Shown here piece after piece: positions 8,760 to 16,028 of a stretch of 21,578 nucleotides of DNA; the stretch's first letter is position 1, and every line of letters starts with the position of its first letter. Under the pieces are notes generated by a model. That model saw only the letters and a list, made by a program, of their open reading frames with translations. It was not told the origin of the DNA and did no database searches. The stretch comes from JAWLAT01 sp041395325 (GTDB taxonomy: Bacteria; Pseudomonadota; Gammaproteobacteria; Xanthomonadales; SZUA-5). The stretch lies in contig JAWLAT010000047.1 of assembly GCA_041395325.1 (NCBI GenBank), positions 1 through 21,578 on the forward strand, read 5' to 3'. The translations under genes and the position numbers were made by a program.

Positions 8760-9929
8760 TCAGGCGTGCGCGGCCGCCGCAGCCACCGCCTTCTGCGCGG
8801 CGTCGGAAAGATTGTCCCCGGTGATGATGTCCAGACCGCTGCTCTGCAGCAGGGCACGGCCCTGATCGACATTGGTGCCTTCCAGTCGGCAAACCACTGG
8901 CACCGAGCAACCGACTTCCTTGACCGCGTTGATCACGCCCTGAGCGATCTGGTCGCAACGAACGATGCCGCCGAAGATATTGACCAGAATCGTCTTCACG
9001 TTGGGATTGGATAGGATCAGCTTGAAGGCCTCGGTGACCTTCTCGGTGTTGGTGCCACCACCGACGTCGAGGAAGTTCGCCGGAGAGCCGCCGAACAGCT
9101 GGATCACGTCCATCGTCGCCATCGCCAGACCGGCGCCATTGACCATGCAGGCGATGTTGCCGTCCATGCTGACGTAGTTCAGACCGTGCTTGCTGGCGGC
9201 CGACTCAAGCGCATCCTCCTGGGTGGGATCGCGCATCTCGGCCAGCTTCGGGTGACGGAACAGCGCGTTCTCGTCGGCGTTGATCTTGCCATCCAGGCAG
9301 ACCAGATCACCGGCGCCATTGATGACCAGCGGATTGAGCTCGACCAGACTCAGGTCCAGATCGTTGTACATGCGGAACAGGCCCAGCATGATCTTGGTCA
9401 GCTGATTGACCTGCTTGGCGCCCATGCCCATCGCGAAACCGAGCTTGCGGCACTCGAAGGGCTGCAGTCCCTGCACGAAGTCCACCTCCAGGGTGAAGAT
9501 GGCCTCGGGGTTCTCGCTCGCCACCTGCTCGATGTCCACGCCGCCTTCGGGCGAGGCGATGAAGGTGACCGCCTTGGCGCTGCGATCCACCAGCATGCTC
9601 AGGTAGAGCTCTTTCTTGATTTCGGTGGCCTCGGTGACCAGCACGATGTTGACCGGCAATGCGGTCCCGGCGGTCTGGTAGGTCTCCATCTTCGTGCCGA
9701 GCATCTTGCTGGCGGCGTCGCGGACCTGGGCCAGTGTCTTGGCCAGCTTGACGCCACCGGCCTTGCCACGGCCACCGGCATGGATCTGTGCCTTGACCAC
9801 CCATTGATCACCGCCCAGCTGGCGGGCCGCGTCGGCAGCCGCGTCCGGGGTGTTGGCGATAATCCCGGCTGGAACCGGCAATCCGAACTGCAGGAACAGT
9901 TCCTTGGCCTGATACTCGTGGAAATTCAT
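8760..9929 (-). CDS. sucC: Succinyl-CoA synthetase beta subunit
   Basis: The beta subunit has an ATP-grasp fold, binds nucleotide and succinate, and completes the SucCD ligase of the TCA cycle. The 389-residue length matches the family. Recognisable segments are MNFHEYQAKELF, the ATP-grasp KAQIHAGGRGKAGGVKL, VELNPLVI with catalytic acidic residues, GNIACMVNGAGLAMATMD, and the C-terminal FLDVGGG and NIFGGIVRCD motifs. The start at 9927-9929 is preceded on the minus strand by a strong AAGGAGC ribosome-binding site six bases away; the open frame extending to 10136 lacks protein character. It is divergent from pilS, with the promoters for both expected in the 9930-10165 interval. The identification is secure. 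Confidence 0.97.
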   Translation of the reverse strand: MNFHEYQAKELFLQFGLPVPAGIIANTPDAAADAARQLGGDQWVVKAQIHAGGRGKAGGVKLAKTLAQVRDAASKMLGTKMETYQTAGTALPVNIVLVTEATEIKKELYLSMLVDRSAKAVTFIASPEGGVDIEQVASENPEAIFTLEVDFVQGLQPFECRKLGFAMGMGAKQVNQLTKIMLGLFRMYNDLDLSLVELNPLVINGAGDLVCLDGKINADENALFRHPKLAEMRDPTQEDALESAASKHGLNYVSMDGNIACMVNGAGLAMATMDVIQLFGGSPANFLDVGGGTNTEKVTEAFKLILSNPNVKTILVNIFGGIVRCDQIAQGVINAVKEVGCSVPVVCRLEGTNVDQGRALLQSSGLDIITGDNLSDAAQKAVAAAAAHA

Positions 9930-10105
9930 TGTTGCTCCTTCGGGTGCGGAATGCTGGAGCGGCCGGGGGCCGTGAAAAATCGGCCGTATTGTGTCCAAAG
10001 CCCCCCCGGGCGCCAAGGGCCCGGAGAGTGCCTGTGTATCACCCGTAGTGCAATCATGCTTTGGTCGTTGGCGCAAAAGGGACCTTCGATGACGGACGCG
10101 GTCGC

Positions 10106-10132
10106 TTGCCGATTCCTGCGGCGCGCTATAGT
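10106..10132 (+). promoter_or_regulatory. Candidate sigma-70-type promoter for pilS
   Basis: A TATAGT -10-like hexamer lies at 10127-10132 with TTGCCG at 10106-10111, separated by 15 bp, which is shorter than ideal. It sits 33 bp upstream of the chosen pilS start in the sucC-pilS divergent region. This is a pattern match only. Confidence 0.3.
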
Positions 10133-10165
10133 CCACCCACCGTCACTGCCGTCCGACCTCGCTCG

Positions 10166-11797
10166 ATGACGATCGCCGCAAGCCCGGACGAGCAGCATCG
10201 CTGGCGCGAACTCAAGCTCTTCCACCTTTACCGAATCTTCGTCGGCTGCACCTTCGGCGCACTGCTGCTGAGTCCGGTCCGTTCGGAACTGCTGACCGAT
10301 CCGAACCAGTTTGTCCTGCCGCTGATTGCGCTGTATCTGCTGCTTGCGGTTGCTGGATGGCTGTACGCCCACCTGGTTCCCCGTCGACTGACCCTGCAAA
10401 TCCTCGTTGCCGTCGGGCTGGATCTGGCGCTGGGCACCTTTGCGCTGGTCGCCTTTGGCGGCCTGGGCGGTGGTACCGGCGCATTGTTGCTGGTCACGGT
10501 GGCGATGGCTTCGCTGATGCTGCCTGGGCGCCTGGCCCTGTTGACGGCGGCATTGGCCACCCTCGCCGTACTGGGTGAAGCCAGTCTGGCAATGACCATC
10601 TATGCCAAGGGTGGCCGCAACCCCATTCAGGCTGCCTTTTTCTCCGCCGGCTTCTTCATCACGGTTGCGCTGTTCTATTGGCTCGCACGCGAAGCGCGGG
10701 AAAGTCAGGAGCTGGCAGCGGCCTCCGACAGTGATCGCGCCAATCTGTCGCAGCTCAACGAAATGATCATCCAGCGGATGCGCACCGGCATTCTCGTGGT
10801 GGACGACGAGGAGCGGGTGGCCAGAAGGAACGAGTCGGCCTGGTATCTACTCGGCATGCCCGATCCAAAGGTCGCTCACGTGCGCGAGATCAGCCCGGAT
10901 TTGCACCGACGGCTACGCTACTGGCAGAGCACGGGTCTGCACGACAACCAGCCGGTGCACCTGTCCCAGGGGGTGCCGGCGGTGGTACCGCGCTTTGCCC
11001 GCATGGGACCGGAAGAGGATTCACCCACGCTGGTCTTCCTGGAAGACGAGAGCATGGTGTCGCGGCGTGCCGAAGAACTGACGCTGGCCTCTCTGGGTCG
11101 TTTGGCGGCCAGCATCGCGCACGAGGTTCGCAATCCGCTTGCAGCGATTCATCACGCGGCACAACTGCTGGAGGAATCGCCGGATCTGCCGCCGACCGAT
11201 GCCCGCCTGGTGGAGATCATCAACAACCATTGCGTGCGCATGAATGGCATCGTCGAGAATGTGTTGCAGCTTTCCCGACGCGAGCGGGCGCAGCCGGAAA
11301 ACCTCCGACTGGCACCGTGGCTGGAAGAGTTCGTGCTGGAGTTCAAGCACACCCATCCACCGGGTCAGGATGACATTCGTGTAGTGCTGGACAAGCCCCA
11401 TGCCCAGGCACTGGTCGATCCCAGTCATCTCAACCAGGTGCTGTGGAATCTGCTCCGCAATGCCCTGCGCTATGGCCGGGACATGGATCGCCCGGCCGAG
11501 ATCAAGCTCCGTCTGAGTCAAAATGACAAGGGCGACCGGGCCATTGTCGAGGTCATCGATCGTGGTCCCGGCATCCCACCGAAAGTGCAGCAGCGCCTGT
11601 TCGAGCCCTTCTTCACCACCCACGCCGATGGCAACGGACTGGGCCTGTATCTCGTGCGCCAGTTGGTTCAGGCCAACCAGGGTGAGGTCGAGTACAGCAC
11701 GGTTCCGGGCGGGGGCAGTTGTTTCCGCGTCCTGCTGGTCGCGCCGCAGATGACGTCGACCGCCAGCCCGACTGCGCGGCCAGCCACCATCGGCTGA
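10166..11797 (+). CDS. pilS: PilS, membrane sensor histidine kinase of the PilSR system
   Basis: PilS controls PilR phosphorylation and thereby pilin transcription; in Pseudomonas it senses pilin levels in the inner membrane. The 543-residue protein has an N-terminal domain of about six hydrophobic segments (residues about 20-175), a PAS-like region (about 195-300), then a HisKA domain with H319 in SIAHEVRNPLAAI. The HATPase domain has an N-box NQVLWNLLRNALRYG, a G1 box DRGPGIPP and a G2 box GNGLGLYLV. The start at ATG 10166 fits the family length and places the first hydrophobic segment correctly; no good ribosome-binding site precedes it. ATG 10061 would add 35 residues lacking family character. 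pilR follows after 111 nt. The identification rests on architecture plus the adjacent pilR and pilin genes. Confidence 0.93.
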   Translation: MTIAASPDEQHRWRELKLFHLYRIFVGCTFGALLLSPVRSELLTDPNQFVLPLIALYLLLAVAGWLYAHLVPRRLTLQILVAVGLDLALGTFALVAFGGLGGGTGALLLVTVAMASLMLPGRLALLTAALATLAVLGEASLAMTIYAKGGRNPIQAAFFSAGFFITVALFYWLAREARESQELAAASDSDRANLSQLNEMIIQRMRTGILVVDDEERVARRNESAWYLLGMPDPKVAHVREISPDLHRRLRYWQSTGLHDNQPVHLSQGVPAVVPRFARMGPEEDSPTLVFLEDESMVSRRAEELTLASLGRLAASIAHEVRNPLAAIHHAAQLLEESPDLPPTDARLVEIINNHCVRMNGIVENVLQLSRRERAQPENLRLAPWLEEFVLEFKHTHPPGQDDIRVVLDKPHAQALVDPSHLNQVLWNLLRNALRYGRDMDRPAEIKLRLSQNDKGDRAIVEVIDRGPGIPPKVQQRLFEPFFTTHADGNGLGLYLVRQLVQANQGEVEYSTVPGGGSCFRVLLVAPQMTSTASPTARPATIG

Positions 11798-11908
11798 ATC
11801 CCGACTCGGAACTGGGGCACGCTCTGGCTCGCAGAATGGAATGAAGCCTTTGCGAACACCGGTCGCCTCGGCTAATGTCGGCATCGTTGCTTCGAAACTG
11901 AATGAATC

Positions 11909-13267
11909 ATGCCGGCCAAAGCACTGATTGTTGATGACGAGGCAGATATCCGGGAGCTGCTCAGTCTGACGCTGACCCGCCTGGGTCTGGACATTGATAC
12001 GGCCAGCAACATGGTCGAAGCACGCCAGCGACTGGCTGAGACCGACTACGACCTGTGTTTCACCGACATGCGTCTGCCGGACGGCAATGGGCATTCGTTG
12101 ATCGAGTTCATTGCTGAACAATGCCCTGATACACCGGTGGCAATGATTACCGCCTACGGCAACGTGGAAGCCGCGGTGCAGGCTCTCAAGGCGGGCGCCT
12201 TCGATTGCGTTTCCAAGCCGGTCGACTTGTCGGTGCTGCGCAACCTGGTGCAGACGGCGCTGCGCCTGCGCGCCGAACGCACTGGTGACGGCGGTACGGC
12301 GCTCAGCCGCATGCTGGGCGACTCGGCCGCGATGCAGAATGTCCGCCAGACCATCCAGAAGCTGGCCCGCAGTCAGGCGCCGGTGCATATCTCCGGCGAG
12401 TCGGGTGTCGGCAAGGAACTGGCAGCTCGAGCCATTCACGAACTCGGGCCGCGCGCGCAGGCGGCCTTCGTGCCGGTGAATTGCGGCGCGATTCCTTCCG
12501 AGCTGATGGAGAGTGAGTTCTTCGGCCACAAGAAGGGCAGTTTCACCGGCGCCCACGCCGACAAGGAAGGCCTGTTCCAGGCTGCGCAGGGCGGCACGCT
12601 GTTCCTCGATGAAATCGCCGAGTTGCCGGCGCACATGCAGGTGAAGCTGCTGCGCGTCATCCAGGAAAAGACCGTACGGCCGATCGGTGCGCGCAGCGAA
12701 GTGCCGGTCGATGTCCGTATTCTGTCGGCCACCCACAAGCCGCTGGCGAGGCTGGTCGAGCAAGGCCAGTTCCGTCAGGACCTCTACTATCGAGTCAATG
12801 TCATCGAGTTGCGCATGCCGCCGTTGCGCGAGCGCAGCGACGATATTGCCCTGCTGTCGCAGCGATATCTGGAACGCCTCGCGCCGGATTGGGGCATCGA
12901 AACACCGAAGCTGACTTCGGCAGCGCTGACTGCGCTCAGAGCCTACGGCTTTCCGGGCAACGTCCGCGAACTGGAGAACATCCTCGAGCGCGCGGTCGCG
13001 CTGTCCGAAGCCGACACCATCGAGGAGGTCGACCTGCAGTTGCCGCGGCATTCTGGCGGCGAATCGGACGAGCCCAGCGAGCAGGCCATCACCGCCGATG
13101 CAGACCCGCGCCGCGTGGGACTGACTGAGTACATCGACAGCCTGGAGCGCGAAGCATTGATCAAGACGCTCGAAGAGTGTCGTTACAACAAGACCGCAGC
13201 AGCCAAGAAGTTGGGCATCACTTTCCGCGCCATGCGCTATCGCCTGAAAAAGCTGGGCATCGACTGA
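11909..13267 (+). CDS. pilR: PilR, sigma-54-dependent response regulator for pilin genes
   Basis: PilR is an NtrC-family activator that, when phosphorylated by PilS, drives sigma-54 RNA polymerase open-complex formation at pilin promoters. The 452-residue protein has a receiver domain (about 4-115) with acidic pair D9-D10, phosphoacceptor D53 in FTDMRLPDG, and K103. The AAA+ domain (about 135-370) has Walker A GESGVGKE at 163-170, the sigma-54 contact loop GSFTGA at 210-215 (serine in place of the common alanine, a frequent variant) and Walker B LFLDE at 231-235. A C-terminal Fis-type helix-turn-helix occupies about 420-450. Likely targets are visible in the window: two -24/-12 promoters upstream of the two pilin genes. 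ATG 11909 starts directly at MPAKALIVDDE. Confidence 0.96.
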   Translation: MPAKALIVDDEADIRELLSLTLTRLGLDIDTASNMVEARQRLAETDYDLCFTDMRLPDGNGHSLIEFIAEQCPDTPVAMITAYGNVEAAVQALKAGAFDCVSKPVDLSVLRNLVQTALRLRAERTGDGGTALSRMLGDSAAMQNVRQTIQKLARSQAPVHISGESGVGKELAARAIHELGPRAQAAFVPVNCGAIPSELMESEFFGHKKGSFTGAHADKEGLFQAAQGGTLFLDEIAELPAHMQVKLLRVIQEKTVRPIGARSEVPVDVRILSATHKPLARLVEQGQFRQDLYYRVNVIELRMPPLRERSDDIALLSQRYLERLAPDWGIETPKLTSAALTALRAYGFPGNVRELENILERAVALSEADTIEEVDLQLPRHSGGESDEPSEQAITADADPRRVGLTEYIDSLEREALIKTLEECRYNKTAAAKKLGITFRAMRYRLKKLGID

Positions 13268-13309
13268 GCCCCAATAAGTCAGCGTCAATCTGAAACCTGC
13301 GAGAACCTC

Positions 13310-14212
13310 ATGTCCCGTTGGAAGGCCTCCGCCATTCATTTGCTGATCAGCCTGCTCATCGGGCTGGGTCTGTTCGCACTGTTCTACTGGGTCTGGTACC
13401 CAGGCCCGCTGTTTTCCGCTTCCGGCGGCGAACGGCTGATCCTGCTGATCATTGGCGTCGATCTGATCGTCGGCCCTCTGCTCACGTTGATTGTGTTCAA
13501 GTCCGGCAAGGCCAGCCTGCGCTTCGATCTCAGCTGCATCGCGATCATCCAGGTCGCCCTCCTGTTGTACGGAGTTTGGACGGCGTTCTCCGCCAGACCT
13601 GCATACATCGTCTATGCCACGGATCGCTTCGTCGTCGTCCCGGCCAATGGGCTGGAAGACGCGGATCTGGCCGATGCACAACCGCCCTACCAAACACGCC
13701 CGATGTGGGGCCCGCAGATGGTTTCCCTGCGGATGCCCTCCGATCAGGCAGAGCTGATGAAGCTGATCGAGTCCGCCCTGGCCGGCAAGGATGCAGAGCT
13801 TTACCCGAAGTATTACCAACCGCTGTCGGACAAGTCCGAACTGATCCTTGCTCGTGCGCACTCGCTGTATCTGTTGAACAAGGACCTGCCTGCCGATGTG
13901 CAGGGGCAATTGGACGAATTCCTGCGTGAACACCAGCACCTGGCGTTCTTCCCAACGGTGGCCCGCTCTCGATCGGTCACAGCGCTGGTCAACATGGAGG
14001 ACGGCAGCGTCGTCGGATTCCTGGACTTCGACCCATGGTCGCGGGTGTCCAAGCCCGACGCGCCGGTGGCACCCGCGACCAGTGAGGACGACCTGATTCG
14101 AGCACTGGGTGGCAACCAGAACGCATTGCCTGCAGCGCCATCCGAATCAACGGACGCGCCGACTGATCCGGAGCCGGTCGATTCGGATTCCGAGGACGAA
14201 TCTTCTCAGTAG
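13310..14212 (+). CDS. TfpX/TfpZ-family type IV pilin accessory protein
   Basis: I recognise this as a member of the TfpX/TfpZ pilin accessory family. Such proteins, next to certain Pseudomonas pilin alleles, are thought to assist assembly or stability of their cognate pilin. The 300-residue protein begins MSRWKASAIHLLISLL. It has three predicted inner-membrane segments (about 8-30, 43-63 and 74-94) with characteristic features: a WYPGPL segment after the first, GVDLIVGPLLTLIVF in the second and ARPAYIVYATDRF after the third. A soluble, probably periplasmic, domain of about 165 residues follows, and then an acidic serine/proline/aspartate-rich tail (about 255-300) that looks disordered. It starts 42 nt after pilR, so it may share its transcript. 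In Pseudomonas these genes lie downstream of pilA; here it lies upstream of both pilins. Confidence 0.85.
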   Translation: MSRWKASAIHLLISLLIGLGLFALFYWVWYPGPLFSASGGERLILLIIGVDLIVGPLLTLIVFKSGKASLRFDLSCIAIIQVALLLYGVWTAFSARPAYIVYATDRFVVVPANGLEDADLADAQPPYQTRPMWGPQMVSLRMPSDQAELMKLIESALAGKDAELYPKYYQPLSDKSELILARAHSLYLLNKDLPADVQGQLDEFLREHQHLAFFPTVARSRSVTALVNMEDGSVVGFLDFDPWSRVSKPDAPVAPATSEDDLIRALGGNQNALPAAPSESTDAPTDPEPVDSDSEDESSQ

Positions 14213-14537
14213 GCTGCTCACTGAGGTGTCTGTCGCAGCTGCGATTCAGGTTGCGGGTCGGTCCTGAAATTGGCGACTTCGGCGGGACCCGAGCCGCCGC
14301 AATCCAGAATGCAGGTCAACGAGCTGACTTCCAGCGTCACCTATGGACGCAATGCCAACGACCTTGAGCGGCAGGTGGACGGCAGATGCGCCTCAAAGAC
14401 TGACCTGGCCAGCTCAGGGATAGCGGCTTGCGTGTTCGCAACCGATCCACCAGTAGCCGCTAAAGTGAGATGAAATCGAGAGATTCCTGGGTTGCATTGA
14501 TGATTCGGACGGTGCGAGCGCCGCCGAACGGCCATGC
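14213..14537. other. Long intergenic segment upstream of the first pilin gene; no gene seen
   Basis: No open frame here looks protein-like; the best (14270-14473, 67 codons) has no ribosome-binding site or recognisable motif. Two weak inverted repeats follow the accessory gene: CTCAGT/ACTGAG (14205-14210 and 14220-14225) and TTCAGG/CCTGAA (14245-14250 and 14263-14268). Neither has a T-tract, so they are poor terminators. GTGTC and CTGTC motifs occur side by side at 14226-14234. The segment probably holds the upstream activating region for the sigma-54 promoter at 14538. Confidence 0.6.
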
Positions 14538-14553
14538 TGGCACGAGATGTGCT
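14538..14553 (+). promoter_or_regulatory. Sigma-54 (-24/-12) promoter of the first pilin gene
   Basis: TGGCACG, four bases, then GTGCT gives a near-consensus RpoN promoter, with the invariant GG (14539-14540) and GC (14551-14552) exactly 10 bp apart. Transcription should begin near 14563, leaving a leader of about 100 nt before the ATG at 14665. PilR encoded just upstream is the expected activator. The leader contains a small imperfect hairpin (CCCGACC with GGTCaGGG, near 14577-14598). Confidence 0.85.
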
Positions 14554-14664
14554 AAAACCCTCTTACCTGCGGAATGCCCGACCCGGAACGGTCAGGGATG
14601 ACGGTCCTCCAGGGACAGACGCGGGGATGTTCCTTCAATCACGTGATCCAACAAGGAATCCACC

Positions 14665-15135
14665 ATGTCCAAGATCCAGAAAGGTTTCACCCTGATCGAG
14701 CTGATGATCGTCATCGCGATCCTCGGCATTCTGCTGGCCATCGCCATCCCGGCCTATCAGGACTACACGGTCCGTGCGCGCGTCAGTGAAGGCCTGAACC
14801 TGGCCGCCTCGGCCAAGCTGGCGGTCGCCGAGACCTTCCAGTCCAGCGGTGGTGTGATCCCGCTGCCCAACACTGGCTACACCTTCCCAACTCCCACGCA
14901 AGATGTGAGCGCGATTGCCATCGACAACTTCGGCGTCATCACCATCACCTACACTATCCCTGCCGTCAACGGCCAGACCTTGCTGCTGGTTCCGACGGTC
15001 GCTAACGCCGCACTGCAAGCGGGCGTTGTGGGCGACATCGAGTGGGGCTGCTGCGCGCTGGGCGCCACCGCTGCGGCGTGCAATGGTCTGGGCGGTACCC
15101 TGCTGTCTCGCTACGCGCCACAGTCCTGCCGTTAA
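14665..15135 (+). CDS. pilA: Type IV pilin PilA, first copy
   Basis: This is a major-pilin-like subunit: after PilD cleaves the leader it is inserted in the inner membrane and polymerised into the pilus. The 156-residue prepilin has a short leader MSKIQKG with cleavage before F8. The mature protein starts FTLIE with the conserved Glu5 and continues as a hydrophobic N-terminal helix to about residue 30. A variable beta-sheet head follows. There are four cysteines in the C-terminal third (C129, C130, C139, C155), including an adjacent pair, with the last near the C-terminus in APQSCR. ATG 14665 has AAGGAA at 14653-14658. The gene has its own sigma-54 promoter and a strong terminator, so it is probably monocistronic. 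A closely related second copy follows. Confidence 0.95.
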   Translation: MSKIQKGFTLIELMIVIAILGILLAIAIPAYQDYTVRARVSEGLNLAASAKLAVAETFQSSGGVIPLPNTGYTFPTPTQDVSAIAIDNFGVITITYTIPAVNGQTLLLVPTVANAALQAGVVGDIEWGCCALGATAAACNGLGGTLLSRYAPQSCR

Positions 15136-15155
15136 TCGCATCACCAGGTGCATCG

Positions 15156-15186
15156 AACGGCCGGGGTTTTCCCGGCCGTTTTTTTT
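15156..15186 (+). terminator. Intrinsic terminator of the first pilin gene
   Basis: A perfect 10-bp stem AACGGCCGGG (15156-15165) and CCCGGCCGTT (15171-15180) encloses a 5-nt loop, followed at once by T residues (eight consecutive T from 15179). It lies 20 nt after the pilin stop codon. It should isolate the first pilin transcript from the second pilin gene. Confidence 0.93.
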
Positions 15187-15219
15187 GCGCAGAACCACCC
15201 TAAATTAGCGGTCACTAAC

Positions 15220-15252
15220 CTGTCACTGCTGGGCAACTGTCGACCCTGACAG
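15220..15252 (+). promoter_or_regulatory. Cluster of three CTGTC motifs, candidate PilR-binding region
   Basis: CTGTC occurs at 15220-15224 and 15237-15241, and its complement GACAG at 15248-15252. They lie about 125 to 93 bases upstream of the start predicted from the sigma-54 promoter at 15319. In Pseudomonas aeruginosa PilR is reported to bind repeated (C/G)TGTC elements at a similar distance upstream of pilA. The functional claim is inference. Confidence 0.5.
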
Positions 15253-15318
15253 CACCAGCTTGGGGCAATTTCGACCTCAATTGAATGGCGTTCTGGCCAC
15301 AAATCAGCATTTCTCTGG

Positions 15319-15334
15319 TGGCATGCAACCTGCA
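15319..15334 (+). promoter_or_regulatory. Sigma-54 (-24/-12) promoter of the second pilin gene
   Basis: TGGCATG, four bases, then CTGCA matches the RpoN consensus, with GG (15320-15321) and GC (15332-15333) 10 bp apart. The expected transcription start is near 15345, so the leader is only about 29 nt, much shorter than that of the first pilin gene. Confidence 0.8.
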
Positions 15335-15373
15335 TCTGATTCCGCATGACAAGCCGAGGTATCGGGGGGCTCC

Positions 15374-15856
15374 GTGAACAACATTCAGAAGGGCTTCACG
15401 CTGATCGAGCTGATGATCGTCATTGCGATTCTGGGCATCCTGCTGGCCATCGCCATTCCCGCATACCAGGACTATACGGTCCGTAGTCGCGTATCCGAGG
15501 GATTGAATCTGGCATCCTCCGCCAAGTTCGCCGTGACCGAACAGTGGCAGTCGAGCGGTGGAAATCTGGCCCAGCTTGGCGGGCATGGCTATGTCCTCAT
15601 ATCGCCGACTGGGGACGTGCAGAACATTCTCATCGCGCCTGCAAGCGGGCAGATCACCATCACCTACAGCGTGCCCGCGATCAACGGGCAGACGTTGATC
15701 TTGAATCCCACGATCAACGGTGTGGCATTCGCCAATGGCGCCTCAGGCGACATCGAATGGGGCTGTTGCGCCCTGGGCAACACCGATCCCGCCTGTCTGG
15801 GCGGCGCTGTAGCCGGAACCCTGCTGCCGCGCTATGCGCCCCAGTCCTGCCGTTGA
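15374..15856 (+). CDS. Type IV pilin PilA, second copy
   Basis: The 160-residue prepilin has leader MNNIQKG, mature start FTLIE with Glu5, and the same N-terminal helix as the first copy; residues 5-37 are identical apart from nothing visible until the A38-to-S change. The middle (about 62-125) is clearly diverged, while GDIEWGCCALG and RYAPQSCR near the C-terminus are shared. Four cysteines (C131, C132, C141, C159) match those of the first pilin. It starts with GTG at 15374, preceded by a G-rich but imperfect ribosome-binding site, so expression may be lower. It has its own sigma-54 promoter and a downstream hairpin lacking a T-tract. It may be an alternative or secondary pilin; which of the two is the major subunit cannot be told from the sequence. 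Confidence 0.94.
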   Translation: MNNIQKGFTLIELMIVIAILGILLAIAIPAYQDYTVRSRVSEGLNLASSAKFAVTEQWQSSGGNLAQLGGHGYVLISPTGDVQNILIAPASGQITITYSVPAINGQTLILNPTINGVAFANGASGDIEWGCCALGNTDPACLGGAVAGTLLPRYAPQSCR

Positions 15857-15866
15857 GGAGTGGGGG

Positions 15867-15889
15867 GCGGCGATGCAAGGCATCGCCGC
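15867..15889 (+). terminator. Hairpin after the second pilin gene; weak terminator
   Basis: A perfect 10-bp stem GCGGCGATGC (15867-15876) and GCATCGCCGC (15880-15889) has a 3-nt loop. It is followed by AAAGCGGTTTC rather than a T-tract. It could protect the pilin mRNA 3' end or terminate partially, allowing some read-through into pilB. Confidence 0.55.
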
Positions 15890-15993
15890 AAAGCGGTTTC
15901 AATCTGAGTCAGACGTATCCTGAGACGGTTTCGCGAATTCCCTCGCATCCCATTGATCAGAGGGTAGATCGAGAGGCCTCTGGTGTGCTGTCA

Positions 15994-16002
15994 TGCTAGG
16001 AT
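15994..16002 (+). promoter_or_regulatory. Possible extended -10 promoter element upstream of pilB
   Basis: TGCTAGGAT (TGn plus TAGGAT) lies 26 bp before the pilB ATG. No -35 hexamer is visible at the proper distance. No -24/-12 element is seen between the second pilin and pilB. Pattern match only. Confidence 0.25.
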
Positions 16003-16028
16003 GACGCGTTCATCGGGGGCGTGGTGGT

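Noticed and set aside
9930..10060. sucC promoter in the divergent region
   Set aside because: Possible TTGGCG and CACAAT elements with 17-bp spacing can be read on the minus strand, but the match is too weak to list as a feature.
11021..13939. 972-codon open frame on the minus strand across pilS, pilR and the accessory gene
   Set aside because: It is antisense to three well-supported genes, has a low-complexity Gln/Arg/Ala/Asp composition typical of high-G+C shadow frames, and shows no recognisable domain.
14270..14473. 67-codon frame upstream of the first pilin
   Set aside because: No ribosome-binding site, no motif, and a composition unlike the neighbouring genes; probably chance.
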